A DNA stretch of 44,850 bases. It comes from an uncultured Bacteroidota bacterium (GTDB lineage: Bacteria; Bacteroidota; Bacteroidia; Chitinophagales; Chitinophagaceae). The stretch is taken from contig CAIYKV010000147.1 of the NCBI GenBank assembly GCA_903926855.1, forward strand, positions 1 to 44,850. Direction: 5' to 3'. The notes beneath the pieces are model-generated. The model was not told the origin of the DNA, searched no databases, and worked only from the letters and a program-made list of their open reading frames with translations. Shown here in pieces: positions 1 through 8,735 of the stretch. The stretch's first letter is position 1. Every line of letters begins with the position of its first letter. The position numbers and the translations under genes were made by a program.

Positions 1-24
1 AACTTTATGAATTACTTATTTCTT

Positions 25-98
25 CCAACAGCCAACAGCCAACAGCCAACAGCCAACAGCCAACAGCCAACAGCCAACAGCCAACAGCCAACAGCCAA
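25..98. repeat. Heptanucleotide tandem repeat (CCAACAG), about 10.6 copies
   Basis: The 7-base unit CCAACAG repeats ten times without error at 25-94, followed by a partial CCAA. It lies 40 bases beyond the stop codon of the homogentisate dioxygenase gene, outside any plausible gene. A perfect short-unit array of this length is expected to change copy number by slipped-strand replication. It is not a CRISPR array because there are no spacers. Confidence 0.95.
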
Positions 99-138
99 TT
101 ATACCTTCCTTCCCATTATCTACAAAACTGCAAATCCC

Positions 139-1296
139 TTATTCAGCCCAACTCACCGTATATCCGGGGTTTTCAATTTCTAATGCCTCTATAGTCAGTT
201 GAAGAGGATGGAAAGTATCAATCATTACAGCCAATTCACCTGTTTCCTTTTTTCCGATACTTTTTTCCACTGCCCCGGGGTGTGGCCCATGAGGAATGCC
301 TGCGGGATGCAGGGTGATCATTCCCCGGGTTACGTTTTTCCGGCTCATAAAATCGCCATCTACATAATACAAAACCTCATCACTGTCAATATTGCTATGG
401 TTGTAAGGTGCAGGAATTGCATCGGGGTGATAATCATACAGCCTGGGGCAAAAACTACAAACTACAAAATTATGCGCCTCGAAAGTCTGGTGTACCGGAG
501 GAGGCTGGTGAACCCTACCGGTAATCGACTCAAAATCATGTATGCTAAAAGCGAATGGATAGCAGCATCCATCCCATCCAATTACATCAAAAGGATGATG
601 GGCATAATGCAAGCCGTATAATTCTCCCTTCTTTTTTGTTTTAATTAGAAAATCACCTGTTGCATCAACTGTTTGCAAATTTTCAGGTCTGCGGATATCT
701 CTCTCACAAAAAGGAGAATTTTCCAATAACTGTCCATGATTGCTAACATATCTTTTGGGGTACCTGATTGGACTGAAACTTTCCACAATCAATAAGCGAT
801 TATGGCTGGTAGAAAACTGGATCTGGTAAATGGTTCCTCTTGGAATTACCAGGTAATCACCATACCCAAAAGCTAATTCGCCGTATTGGGATATCAGTGA
901 ACCGCTTCCTTCGTGAACAAAAATCAATTCATCGGCATCGGCATTTTTGTAAAAGTATCGTGTAAGACTTTGCTCAGGTGCGGCTAAGACAATATGACAA
1001 TCCGAATTTACCAATATGGTTTTGCGGCTTTGGAGAAAGTCCGCTTCAGGCTGAATCTGAAAACCTTCAAAACTTCTATGCTTTAGCATTTTCTCTTCGG
1101 CCACTTTGGGCATACAATTTAACGGGTCATCCGCATGCGTTATACGTGTGGGTGGATATAAGTGATATAATAAAGAGTAATCATTACTGAATCCTTCTGT
1201 TGAAAACAATTGCTCCGAATATAAACTTCCATCCGGTTTTCTGAATTGGGTATGTCTTTTATGTGGGATGGAGCCAAGGGAATGGTAGTGAGGCAT
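139..1296 (-). CDS. hmgA: Homogentisate 1,2-dioxygenase
   Basis: Opens the aromatic ring of homogentisate to give maleylacetoacetate, the iron-dependent step of tyrosine and phenylalanine breakdown in the cytosol. The 385-aa protein begins MPHYHSLGSIPHKRHTQFR, which is typical of the family, and has a cupin-like core. Near the C-terminus the segment HPAGIPHGPHPG carries the His-rich iron-site region. The length fits the shorter Bacteroidota form; proteobacterial and eukaryotic enzymes are about 430-445 aa. The start is an ATG at 1294-1296. No other gene of the pathway is adjacent, so it seems to be transcribed alone. A 7-bp-periodic AT tract lies directly upstream of the start and a CCAACAG array lies downstream. 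Family assignment is secure; substrate is taken from the family. Confidence 0.93.
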   Translation of the reverse strand: MPHYHSLGSIPHKRHTQFRKPDGSLYSEQLFSTEGFSNDYSLLYHLYPPTRITHADDPLNCMPKVAEEKMLKHRSFEGFQIQPEADFLQSRKTILVNSDCHIVLAAPEQSLTRYFYKNADADELIFVHEGSGSLISQYGELAFGYGDYLVIPRGTIYQIQFSTSHNRLLIVESFSPIRYPKRYVSNHGQLLENSPFCERDIRRPENLQTVDATGDFLIKTKKKGELYGLHYAHHPFDVIGWDGCCYPFAFSIHDFESITGRVHQPPPVHQTFEAHNFVVCSFCPRLYDYHPDAIPAPYNHSNIDSDEVLYYVDGDFMSRKNVTRGMITLHPAGIPHGPHPGAVEKSIGKKETGELAVMIDTFHPLQLTIEALEIENPGYTVSWAE

Positions 1297-1302
1297 GAGG
1301 TG

Positions 1303-1336
1303 ATAATTAATAATTAGTAATTAATAATTAATAATG
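1303..1336. repeat. AT-rich tract with 7-bp period upstream of hmgA
   Basis: Five consecutive heptamers (ATAATTA, ATAATTA, GTAATTA, ATAATTA, ATAATGA) lie just upstream of the hmgA ATG on the minus strand. The tract would sit in the 5' leader or the promoter spacer. Similar 7-periodic AT tracts occur at 27052-27090 and 44814-44850, also upstream of minus-strand genes. The function is unknown; they may be slippage-prone or simply low-complexity leader sequence. The rest of 1337-1573 shows no gene or clear structure. Confidence 0.7.
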
Positions 1337-1573
1337 AAAGGATTTCTCTGTGATGAGCTTTTTGAGTTTTGAAGGCAGCTTTATTAGCTTATTGCAGAGT
1401 TCTCAATGAGGATTTTATTAAACATATTTTTTTGATAATTGAAGGGAGAGCATCAGGAAATAGTATTTCCAGATACGCTTATCAATCCAATAAGTAAAAT
1501 TACGATGGAGGGGCATGGCAGCTATCTTGTTTTAAAGATACACTATTTTATAATTACCCGTATTGCGTAGAAT

Positions 1574-2896
1574 CTATTTAGCGATGACAATTTTGTATTT
1601 GGTTCCTTTGATTTTTTCATTTTGAACAAGCTGCAACATTTTTTTGGCTTCCGCTTTTTTAACGGCAACAAAACTGTTGAAATCTTTTACGATGATCAAT
1701 CCCAGGTCAGACTTTTCTAGCTTCCCCTTCTGTATCAAAAACCCTACAATATCAATTTTATTGAGTTTATCTTTTTTCCCTCCATTGATATAGATAGTTA
1801 CCCATTCTGAGGGTTTTGGGGGCTTGGTTGAGGTAGAAATATTGAGAATTGCTGGCTTTGTTTGGATATAAGAAGGTAGGAATTCCTCTGTATGCATAAG
1901 CAGATATGCTGTTCCGGAAGCATGCATTCTGGCGGTACGACCATTCCGATGGGTAAATTCTGCTTCAGTAGATGGAAGATGAAAATGGATGACATGTTTC
2001 ATTTCAGGTATATCCAAACCGCGGGCAGCGAGATCAGTTGCTACCAGGAAACGGATACTTCCATTACGGAACTGAATCAATGCCTGTTCCCTTTCCATTT
2101 GTTCCATGCCTCCATGAAATGCAGCATTCTCCACTCCTTTCTCTTTCAGCAGACTGCTGGTTCTTTCTACTGCGTCTCTATGATTACAAAAGATTAAAGC
2201 AGGTTCTTGATTAATATAGCAAAGCAGTTCGTATAATTTGTTTACTTTATCCTTTTCGGTTGAAATGACCTGTTTTATCAGCAAATCAGCACTACTATCT
2301 TTTGTTTGTAAAAAATTGAGTTCCGTGATTTCTCCCAAAGTTGCAAAAGAAGGAATGGACACCGTATCAGTAGCTGATACAAAAACACGTTTCTGCAAAT
2401 GGGATAATGAGCCAATGATATATGCCATCTCTTCCTCAAAACCAAGAGCAAGGGATTTATCAAACTCATCTAATATTAAAACCCTAAGTCCTTCCTCTGA
2501 AAATGTTTGTCTTTTGATATGATCTGCAATTCGTCCTGGCGTGCCAATCAGCAAAGCAGGGGCTTCGGCCAGATTCTGAACCTCCGTCTGCATATCATGT
2601 CCACCATAACAACAACTCACTTTATAGCCGGTAGCCATTTTCTTCCATACCTGCTCAATCTGGATAGCCAACTCGCGGGAAGGGGTTAATACCAGACATT
2701 GTACCCTGCCCTCTCCTTTCTGCAAAAGTTGATAGACCGGTAATAAAAAAGCCAGTGTTTTGCCAGACCCGGTAGGTGATAATAGCAATACTTCTTTTTT
2801 GGCATGAATCTCTGCAGTTAATTCTTCCTGCATTGGATTCAGAGAAGAAATAGAAAGATTTGCGAGTATTTCGGATACAGAGAAATTCGATTGCAT
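1574..2896 (-). CDS. dbpA: DEAD-box RNA helicase with DbpA-type RNA-binding domain
   Basis: An ATP-dependent RNA helicase; in E. coli DbpA acts on 23S rRNA hairpin 92 during large-subunit assembly. From the ATG at 2896 the protein has 440 aa. It shows motif I PTGSGKT (residues 41-47), PSREL, GTPGR, a DEFD in place of DEAD, VSAT, and HRNGRTAR as motif VI. The last 70 or so residues (KDKLNKIDIVGFLIQKG onward) match the DbpA RNA-binding fold, which points to rRNA specificity. An upstream in-frame TTG at 2951-2953 would add 19 residues; I prefer the ATG because the extension lies outside the helicase core. It is transcribed alone, between hmgA and bioF on the same strand. DbpA identity is likely but another DEAD-box paralogue is possible. 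Confidence 0.88.
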   Translation of the reverse strand: MQSNFSVSEILANLSISSLNPMQEELTAEIHAKKEVLLLSPTGSGKTLAFLLPVYQLLQKGEGRVQCLVLTPSRELAIQIEQVWKKMATGYKVSCCYGGHDMQTEVQNLAEAPALLIGTPGRIADHIKRQTFSEEGLRVLILDEFDKSLALGFEEEMAYIIGSLSHLQKRVFVSATDTVSIPSFATLGEITELNFLQTKDSSADLLIKQVISTEKDKVNKLYELLCYINQEPALIFCNHRDAVERTSSLLKEKGVENAAFHGGMEQMEREQALIQFRNGSIRFLVATDLAARGLDIPEMKHVIHFHLPSTEAEFTHRNGRTARMHASGTAYLLMHTEEFLPSYIQTKPAILNISTSTKPPKPSEWVTIYINGGKKDKLNKIDIVGFLIQKGKLEKSDLGLIIVKDFNSFVAVKKAEAKKMLQLVQNEKIKGTKYKIVIAK

Positions 2897-3059
2897 CTGC
2901 AAAGCTAAGTTTCCCTGTGGATATAGGGTAATTTGGCTGCTATCAATATACAACTATCTCTTAGCCAGCTTTTTATCATATATAGGAATGATTCAAAAAA
3001 TGCCATTACCTCGGATTACTGTTTGCATTTTCATTTTCAGTGTAATGAAGGAGCAATTA

Positions 3060-4157
3060 TTATAACAATTTTATCAATTGATCAATTTCCCCGGTACTGT
3101 TGAAAGAATGCAATACAACCCGTAAGCGTTCTTTATCCTTAGGCACTGTGGGGTAAAGAATTGGCCTGATATCAAAGCCCTTATTTTGCAAACTTGCAGC
3201 AACCTGTTTTACATTTTCATTGCCGGGTATCATGATACCCTGAATAGGGGTTGAGGAAAGCAGTTTTTGATACCGAATATCAGCTGTTTGAAATTGCCTT
3301 ATTAATAATTGTAATTGTGCCCGTTCAGATTGCATTGAGGGAAATAGTTGGTATGTCTGGTCAATCGCATACACACTCTGCTCCGGCAATGCTGTTGAAT
3401 AGATAAAGCTGCGTGCGAAATTAATCAGGTAGTTGCGTAATGATTCAGAGCCCAATATTGCAGCACCATGCACACCACATGCTTTTCCAAATGTATGCAC
3501 GCGGGCAAATACCTGGTTTTCTAACCCTAATTTTTGTACCAAGCCTTCTCCCCTTTCACCAATCACCCCTGTTGCATGTGCTTCATCAATTATCAAGTGA
3601 GCCGAATACTTTTGGGCAATTTGAACAAGTGATTCAAGCAAACCCAGATCACCGTCCATGCTGAATACCGATTCGGTTACAATAAAAAGAGTGCCGGAAG
3701 AATGTTTTATCTTTTTCTCCAGATCCTGAAGATCATTATGTCCAAATGAAAATGATTGGGCGAAGGAGAGCCTGATTCCATCGCGTATAGAGGCATGGGA
3801 TAAATGATCATAGAGTATGGTATCTCCTTTTTGCGGTACGGAAGACAAAAGCCCAAGGTTAGCATCGTAACCTGAATTAAATAGCAATGCAGTTTCTGAG
3901 TGGTGGAAATCGGCTATTTTTCTTTCCAGTTCTTCTATCAGCTGATAGTTCCCTGATAAAAGCCTGGAGCCTTTGGAACCAGAAGCCAATGCAATTACCG
4001 ATTCCTGATTTGCAGGAGGGAGACGTGAATGGGTTACAATGCCCAGGTAGTCATTAGAACACAAATCTACTTTACCTGCTGGAAGCATTAGTTTCCTCAG
4101 GGAATTATTTGCGATTCTATCCTGTAATTTTTTTTGAAGAAAATCGTCCCGATACAT
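3060..4157 (-). CDS. bioF: 8-amino-7-oxononanoate synthase (biotin synthesis) or close AOS-family enzyme
   Basis: A PLP-dependent alpha-oxoamine synthase that, in the BioF role, condenses pimeloyl-ACP/CoA with alanine in the first step of the biotin ring pathway. The 365-aa protein has the family's N-terminal DLCSNDYLGI, the cofactor-contacting DEAHATGVIG (Asp191, His194) and the Schiff-base lysine in HTFGKACGVHGA (Lys225). Shorter than the usual 385-400 aa but with all key parts. No other bio gene lies beside it, so the alternative of 2-amino-3-ketobutyrate CoA ligase (Kbl) must be considered; the overall shape reads more like BioF. The ATG at 4155-4157 is divergent from the miaE-like gene, with a 108-base shared upstream region. 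Confidence 0.82.
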   Translation of the reverse strand: MYRDDFLQKKLQDRIANNSLRKLMLPAGKVDLCSNDYLGIVTHSRLPPANQESVIALASGSKGSRLLSGNYQLIEELERKIADFHHSETALLFNSGYDANLGLLSSVPQKGDTILYDHLSHASIRDGIRLSFAQSFSFGHNDLQDLEKKIKHSSGTLFIVTESVFSMDGDLGLLESLVQIAQKYSAHLIIDEAHATGVIGERGEGLVQKLGLENQVFARVHTFGKACGVHGAAILGSESLRNYLINFARSFIYSTALPEQSVYAIDQTYQLFPSMQSERAQLQLLIRQFQTADIRYQKLLSSTPIQGIMIPGNENVKQVAASLQNKGFDIRPILYPTVPKDKERLRVVLHSFNSTGEIDQLIKLL

Positions 4158-4216
4158 TTCCCAAAACTAAAGGATTTGACATAAGTTTCTGGTAAGAGAT
4201 GTTGGCGGGTTTGTAT

Positions 4217-4224
4217 TAATTTTG
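4217..4224 (+). promoter_or_regulatory. Candidate Bacteroidota -7 box (TAATTTTG) for the miaE-like gene
   Basis: The sequence TAATTTTG fits the Bacteroidota -7 consensus TAnnTTTG and lies 41 bases before the ATG at 4266, in the divergent gap with bioF. No convincing -33 TTTG stands at the expected distance, so this is a weak call. Confidence 0.35.
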
Positions 4225-4265
4225 TTTATTACTATCCTTTTTGAAAGTTAACGATAACACTTTTT

Positions 4266-4874
4266 ATGTTTCTCTCAGAACATACCAAAAATATATTAGG
4301 GCTTCAACTTCCGACCGACCCTCGCTGGGTTGACCTGGCAGGCATTTCATTGGAAGCCATCCTTACAGACCATGCCTACTGTGAACAAAAAGCTGCTACT
4401 ACCTGTATCACCCTTATCCAACGATATTCTGATAAGGAGAAACTGGTATATTCTCTCGCTCCGATTGTAGCAGAAGAATGGGGGCATTTCAGACTAGTAT
4501 TGAATGAACTGAAGAAAAGAAAACTGGTATTAGGCAAACAGCGTAAAGACGAATATGTAAATAAACTGATAGAATTTCAGAAAAAAGGGGGAAGTCCTGA
4601 TGACAGGCTACTGGATCATTTGCTCACCATGGCCATGATAGAAGCCCGTAGCTGTGAGCGTTTTAAAAGATTAAGTGAAGGTTTACAGGATAAATATATG
4701 AGTGCTTTTTACAGGCGATTTATGGAGAGTGAAGCAGGGCATTATACTTTGTTTATTGAGTTGGCTGAAACTTACCTGGGAAAAGCTATGGTTAGAAACC
4801 GCTGGAAAGAATGGCTGGATCATGAAACTGTTATTATGAAAGACCTGGAAATCAGGGGCGATCGGATTCATTAA
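4266..4874 (+). CDS. miaE: MiaE-like tRNA-(ms2io6A)-hydroxylase
   Basis: Non-haem di-iron monooxygenase related to MiaE, which hydroxylates the isopentenyl group of 2-methylthio-N6-isopentenyladenosine at tRNA position 37. The 202-aa protein has a ferritin-like helical layout with carboxylate/His ligand motifs: Glu40 in DHAYCEQKAA, EEWGH (70-74), and later IEARSCERF and ESEAGHY. Length and motif order fit the family (PF06175). It is a lone plus-strand gene among minus-strand neighbours; its stop is three bases from the converging stop of the GSCFA gene. Family assignment is good; the exact tRNA substrate is inferred. Confidence 0.88.
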   Translation: MFLSEHTKNILGLQLPTDPRWVDLAGISLEAILTDHAYCEQKAATTCITLIQRYSDKEKLVYSLAPIVAEEWGHFRLVLNELKKRKLVLGKQRKDEYVNKLIEFQKKGGSPDDRLLDHLLTMAMIEARSCERFKRLSEGLQDKYMSAFYRRFMESEAGHYTLFIELAETYLGKAMVRNRWKEWLDHETVIMKDLEIRGDRIH

Positions 4875-4877
4875 TAA

Positions 4878-5888
4878 CTATTGATATTTCTTTAGTTCGT
4901 TTTCAAAATAGCCCAGTTCCAGGCTGAAGTCAAGGTTTGGATAGTTTATTTGTAGTTGACTTGTTTTGGAAAGATAGGAACGCAGAAATTGGTGGTGTTG
5001 ATTGGTAGACGGATTAAATGGTTTGTGTTGGTAAGCCAACTGTATTCCCGCAATTTCTTTGATCAAATCTCTGGTAGCATCACTCATACTTGCTTCCATA
5101 AATTTTTCCCAAACATATTGGGTTGCCTGGTAATTAGGGTGTACCATGTCTTCGGCATAAAATCGATAATCACGCAAATCATCTATTACCAATTCATATG
5201 CAGGAAAATAGTATACCTGTTCATAATCAGCTACCAGTTCATGAACCGCTTGTATTAATACAGCTTTGCTGCGGTTATTATCAATCAGCCCTTCCCGCAA
5301 ATGCCGAACAGGGCTGATGGTAAATATGACCTGAAGACCAGGATTGAAAGCAAATATATTTTGTAACATGGCACCGAGCAGTGCTTTGGTTTGTGGTAAA
5401 TCCATCAGTTGCTTATCAAACCAATCAGCTGGTGCTTTATGATTATTAGCCGCCACCTGATATTCTTTGCCATTTATTGCATTTTTTGTAAGGCGATATA
5501 TCCATGCTGAACCCAGTGTAATCAGCAAATGATCTCCTTTTTTCAGAAATGTATGCGCATTGTTTGTAGATGTATTGATTTTCTGTAAACAATCCTCTGC
5601 CGTAATACCGGAAAAACGGCTATGGTGTTGCCAGCTATGCCAGGTTTCATTATAGCAAAATATATCCGCTTCTGTTATTTTTCGATTCTGTATATAGTTT
5701 GTAATGGCTTCAGAAACACTAACCGGATTAAACAAAATGCCATTGGGGTTTTCCAGCGTGCTAAATTTATGTTTACGCAATTTATCTCCGATACTTTCTG
5801 TAAAACAAGAGCCTAATAGCAATAGATTTTGTCCATGCTGTACAGGAGCAGGAGATTTTTTACTATCAAAATCGATATGAAATTTCAT
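4878..5888 (-). CDS. GSCFA-domain protein
   Basis: The 336-aa protein carries the defining GSCFTE motif near the N-terminus (LLLGSCFTESIGDKL), followed by a NPNGILFNP stretch typical of the family. GSCFA proteins resemble SGNH/GDSL hydrolases, with the Ser-Cys near the N-terminus and a late Asp/His region, here AEDMVHPNYQA, which looks like the DxxH element of that fold. No signal peptide is visible, so it is probably cytoplasmic. The biological substrate is not known. The ATG is at 5886-5888. It is the last gene of the minus-strand run that begins with the Nudix gene, 44 bases after the 157-aa protein. Confidence 0.85.
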   Translation of the reverse strand: MKFHIDFDSKKSPAPVQHGQNLLLLGSCFTESIGDKLRKHKFSTLENPNGILFNPVSVSEAITNYIQNRKITEADIFCYNETWHSWQHHSRFSGITAEDCLQKINTSTNNAHTFLKKGDHLLITLGSAWIYRLTKNAINGKEYQVAANNHKAPADWFDKQLMDLPQTKALLGAMLQNIFAFNPGLQVIFTISPVRHLREGLIDNNRSKAVLIQAVHELVADYEQVYYFPAYELVIDDLRDYRFYAEDMVHPNYQATQYVWEKFMEASMSDATRDLIKEIAGIQLAYQHKPFNPSTNQHHQFLRSYLSKTSQLQINYPNLDFSLELGYFENELKKYQ

Positions 5889-5932
5889 TTTGTAATTTGA
5901 TTGGTTTCTAAAAAATAACTACAAGCAATATT

Positions 5933-6406
5933 CTATACCTCAAAAATAAGTTCCATTTTTTCTCCCACTGGCAGTACTTCCCATTGATAAAGCAATTTTC
6001 TTAACCTGGAACGAATTTGACTAATCTTGTCATCAGCAAGGGATATTGCCGGGAACTGGTTATTCCATGAAACAAATGCATCCTGCTGAATTTTATTAAA
6101 ATCAATAAATTCTCCCTGTACAATTTCTATCAAAAAAAGATTGGCCAGATTTTCAGCATAATATGCTTCATCCGTAACAGTTAAGGCAGCTCTTTTTTCT
6201 TTGTTTTCAAAATCCCGGATATCCATTCCCTGGTTAATCATTCCATTGAATGCAGTATGGTAGCCTAAGACTGATTCCAATATAAAATGGCTTAAATCAT
6301 GGCGAACAAAAAAATCATCACTGTACATCCAGGTTTCGGTGCCATTATCCCGAATATATTTAATGATATTGGGCTTAGCCTTGTTTTTTGTCAACTGAAT
6401 TACCAT
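5933..6406 (-). CDS. Uncharacterised conserved protein, 157 aa
   Basis: I do not recognise a family. The protein is acidic to neutral, has no signal peptide or membrane segment, and looks like a globular mostly helical protein. Notable is HDLSHFILESVLG around residues 36-48, where His, Asp and Glu could form a metal or catalytic site, and a repeated Tyr/Phe-rich middle (DEAYYAENLANLFLIE). The ATG begins one base after the stop of the HMG-CoA lyase gene, so the two are almost certainly translated from one message. That position suggests a role with the lyase or simply operon membership; the sequence cannot decide. Confidence 0.75.
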   Translation of the reverse strand: MVIQLTKNKAKPNIIKYIRDNGTETWMYSDDFFVRHDLSHFILESVLGYHTAFNGMINQGMDIRDFENKEKRAALTVTDEAYYAENLANLFLIEIVQGEFIDFNKIQQDAFVSWNNQFPAISLADDKISQIRSRLRKLLYQWEVLPVGEKMELIFEV

Positions 6407-6407
6407 A

Positions 6408-7286
6408 TTACTTGAATAATTGATCAGCTATTGTCCGACTTTTCAGTAATGCATTTTTATCAATCCCTGTCAGTAATCCTTTTTCTTCAAAATAGGGTAT
6501 CATCCATTCTGAATTCATATTCCCAACCAAACTATCCTGTGCCATCGGGCAACCGCCAATGCCTTTCAATGCTCCATCAAACCTGCTACAACCCGCAACC
6601 CATGCGGCTTCTGCTTTTGCTTTCCAATTTTCGGGATTAGAATGAAGATGAACCCCTATTGTAATATCTGGATATGCTGAAATAAGGGACGAAACCGCAG
6701 TACTTACCTGTTCAGGGGTAGCTATTCCAACTGTGTCGGCAAGCGAAATTATACGAATTCCTTTTCCCGCCATTTCCTCCGCCCAATGAAGCAGTATATC
6801 TTCATTATAGGGATCTCCATAAGGATTCCCAAAGCCCATACTAAGATACAATACCAATATTCTATTGTATCTGATACACAATTCCTGGATAGCTTCAACC
6901 GTTTTTACGCTTTCTTCCATTGAGCTATGGGTATTCCGTAGTTGAAAGGTTGGTGAAATAGAAAACGGGAAGCCAATATATTGTATCTGCTCGTAGATAA
7001 CAGCCTCTTCTGCCCCTCTGAGATTGGCAACGATTGCGAGTAATTTAGTTTTACTATCTCCAATAGACAATTTACTGATCACTTGTTTTGTATCGGCCAT
7101 TTGAGGGATTGCTTTCGGAGAAACAAAACTGCCAAAATCAAGTGTATCAAAACCCACTTGCAAAAGTGCATTCAGGTATTCAATCTTTTGTTGGGTTGGA
7201 ATAAAATGGAGCCAGCCCTGCATAGCATCACGTGGACATTCTACCAGAGTTACCTGTGAATGCTGTTTAGTGATTGGGGGTTCCAT
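6408..7286 (-). CDS. mvaB: Hydroxymethylglutaryl-CoA lyase
   Basis: Cleaves HMG-CoA to acetyl-CoA and acetoacetate, the last step of leucine breakdown, in the cytosol. The 292-aa TIM-barrel protein starts its domain with TLVECPRDAMQG, containing the Arg-Asp pair that binds substrate and metal, has GVHLHSN with metal-ligand histidines, and ends with GIGGCPMAQDS, the glycine-rich loop with the catalytic cysteine. All these match HMG-CoA lyase rather than homocitrate or isopropylmalate synthase. No other leucine-catabolism gene (liuABD-like) is in the window. ATG at 7284-7286; the next gene follows after one base, and rlmB lies 46 bases upstream. Confidence 0.9.
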   Translation of the reverse strand: MEPPITKQHSQVTLVECPRDAMQGWLHFIPTQQKIEYLNALLQVGFDTLDFGSFVSPKAIPQMADTKQVISKLSIGDSKTKLLAIVANLRGAEEAVIYEQIQYIGFPFSISPTFQLRNTHSSMEESVKTVEAIQELCIRYNRILVLYLSMGFGNPYGDPYNEDILLHWAEEMAGKGIRIISLADTVGIATPEQVSTAVSSLISAYPDITIGVHLHSNPENWKAKAEAAWVAGCSRFDGALKGIGGCPMAQDSLVGNMNSEWMIPYFEEKGLLTGIDKNALLKSRTIADQLFK

Positions 7287-7332
7287 AAGCGGATAATTTA
7301 CTGAAACGAATTTCCTAATTTCATAAGACTTG

Positions 7333-8079
7333 TTATCCTTTCATTCTATGTTTCATTGCTTCATAAAGAATAATTCCCGTAGCTACTGATACATTGAACG
7401 AATCAAACGAAGTAGCCATTGGGATCTTGAAAAAATGATCGGCTGCTTTTGCCAGATAGGGTTGAACACCTTTGCCTTCATCGCCCATGATAATGCAACA
7501 GGGATCATTAAATGGCAATTCAAATACATTCTCTGCTGCGCGCATTTCACTCGTAAATACTTTGATACCATTTAGGTGCAGGTCATCTACTGCTTTTAAC
7601 AAACTATTGACCCGGCAGATATGGATCATCTCCAATGCACCTGCACTGCTTTTCATAGCTTCTTCATTCAAAGCACCAACTCCTTTATCTGGAATGATGA
7701 TTGCCTGGGCTCCACAACAAACAGCACTGCGGGCAATAGCGCCAATATTACGTACATCTGTAACCCCATCCAGCATCAGGAATAAAGGCAATTCTCCATT
7801 GGAAACCACATGATCGATCACCTGTTGCAGATCCATATATTGTACCCGTGCAACAAATGCAAGCACACCCTGGTGATTGGCCCTGGTTAATCCATTCAGC
7901 TTTTCAACCGGCACTATTTGAATGGGTATATTTTGGTCCCGGGCTATTTGTCGAATCATAATAATGCCATCGCCACTGGTGTTTTTCTGGAGCAATATTT
8001 TGTCAATCCCTTTCCCTGATTGAAGTGCTTCTATCAGGGGTTGGCGACCTATTATCAAGGAGTTTTGTTTTGTGGCCAT
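7333..8079 (-). CDS. rlmB: SpoU-family 23S rRNA 2'-O-methyltransferase (RlmB-like)
   Basis: SAM-dependent 2'-O-ribose methyltransferase; RlmB methylates G2251 in the P-loop of 23S rRNA. From the ATG at 8079 it has 248 aa. The N-terminal substrate-binding domain (IIGRQPLIEAL, residues ~8-18) is followed by SPOUT motifs: VRNIGAIARSA (motif 1), IMGDEGKGVQP (motif 2), and IPMATSFDSFNVSVA (motif 3), which make the knotted SAM site. A TTG six bases upstream is also in frame but unnecessary. It follows the Nudix gene by only 11 bases, so both are likely on one transcript. Other TrmH/RlmB paralogues cannot be excluded, but the N-terminal domain favours RlmB. Confidence 0.86.
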   Translation of the reverse strand: MATKQNSLIIGRQPLIEALQSGKGIDKILLQKNTSGDGIIMIRQIARDQNIPIQIVPVEKLNGLTRANHQGVLAFVARVQYMDLQQVIDHVVSNGELPLFLMLDGVTDVRNIGAIARSAVCCGAQAIIIPDKGVGALNEEAMKSSAGALEMIHICRVNSLLKAVDDLHLNGIKVFTSEMRAAENVFELPFNDPCCIIMGDEGKGVQPYLAKAADHFFKIPMATSFDSFNVSVATGIILYEAMKHRMKG

Positions 8080-8090
8080 TTGCAAATGTA

Positions 8091-8648
8091 TTACTTCAAT
8101 CTACCTTCTGTGTATAATAGCTTTAGTTTTAGGATGGCTGCAACACTCATTGAGTCTGTTATGCTTCCTTCTTCCACCATGCTTACTGCTTGATCCAAAG
8201 ATACTTTTCGTATGTCTAATTGTTCAGTTTCTTCCGGATGGGAACTATGCTGTGTAAGCCCTTTGGCCAGGTATATAAGTGCTAATTCATCACTAACTGA
8301 ATTAGATAAGTGCATAGTAAGTAATAGCTGCCATTCCGCTGCCATTAGACCGGTTTCTTCCTGTAATTCCCGCCTGGCTCCTTCTAATGGGTCGGTGCCT
8401 ACCGGTGCTCCGCCTTCAGGAATCTCCCAGCTATAGCAATTTACAGGGAATCGGAATTGGCCTACCAGGTATATATTCAAATCATCATCAATGGCTACAA
8501 TTCCAACAGCGGTATTCCTAAAATGAACTTTCCCATAAATCCCATTTCCTCCAGAAGGATTGATTACATTGAATTCTGAAACGGATATCCAGGGATTGGC
8601 ATACACTTCTTTTTCACTGATGATCTGCCAGGGGTTTTGGAGTTCCAT
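8091..8648 (-). CDS. Nudix hydrolase, ADP-ribose pyrophosphatase type
   Basis: Hydrolyses a nucleoside diphosphate linked to another moiety; the layout resembles ADP-ribose pyrophosphatases, which yield AMP and ribose 5-phosphate. From the ATG at 8648 it has 185 aa. The Nudix box reads GGAPVGTDPLEGARRELQEE followed by TGL: the metal-binding REL-EE core is intact but the first Glu of the consensus (Gx5E) is Thr. Upstream WEIPEGG is typical of this subgroup. An in-frame TTG at 8684 would add 12 lysine-rich residues that overlap the metK terminator, so I reject it. First gene of the Nudix-rlmB-mvaB-157 aa-GSCFA run. Confidence 0.86.
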   Translation of the reverse strand: MELQNPWQIISEKEVYANPWISVSEFNVINPSGGNGIYGKVHFRNTAVGIVAIDDDLNIYLVGQFRFPVNCYSWEIPEGGAPVGTDPLEGARRELQEETGLMAAEWQLLLTMHLSNSVSDELALIYLAKGLTQHSSHPEETEQLDIRKVSLDQAVSMVEEGSITDSMSVAAILKLKLLYTEGRLK

Positions 8649-8680
8649 TTTTTTGATTTTCTTACAAGAAATATTTGTTC

Positions 8681-8717
8681 TCAAAATAAAAAACCCCTGC
8701 TGATAAAGCAGAGGTTT
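8681..8717 (-). terminator. Rho-independent terminator of metK
   Basis: Reading on the minus strand, AAACCTCTGCT pairs with AGCAGGGGTTT across a five-base loop (stem arms 8707-8717 and 8691-8701, with one G-U pair), followed by a T-rich run TTTATTTTG. It starts 18 bases after the metK stop codon and ends before the Nudix start, separating the two transcription units. Confidence 0.85.
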
Positions 8718-8735
8718 CCTTATTTTTTCCTGTTA

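Noticed and set aside
25-98. CRISPR-like array
   Set aside because: Units are 7 bases with no spacers and no cas genes are present.
199-621. 140-codon plus-strand ORF opposite hmgA
   Set aside because: It is the antisense shadow of a well-recognised gene and has no coding features of its own.
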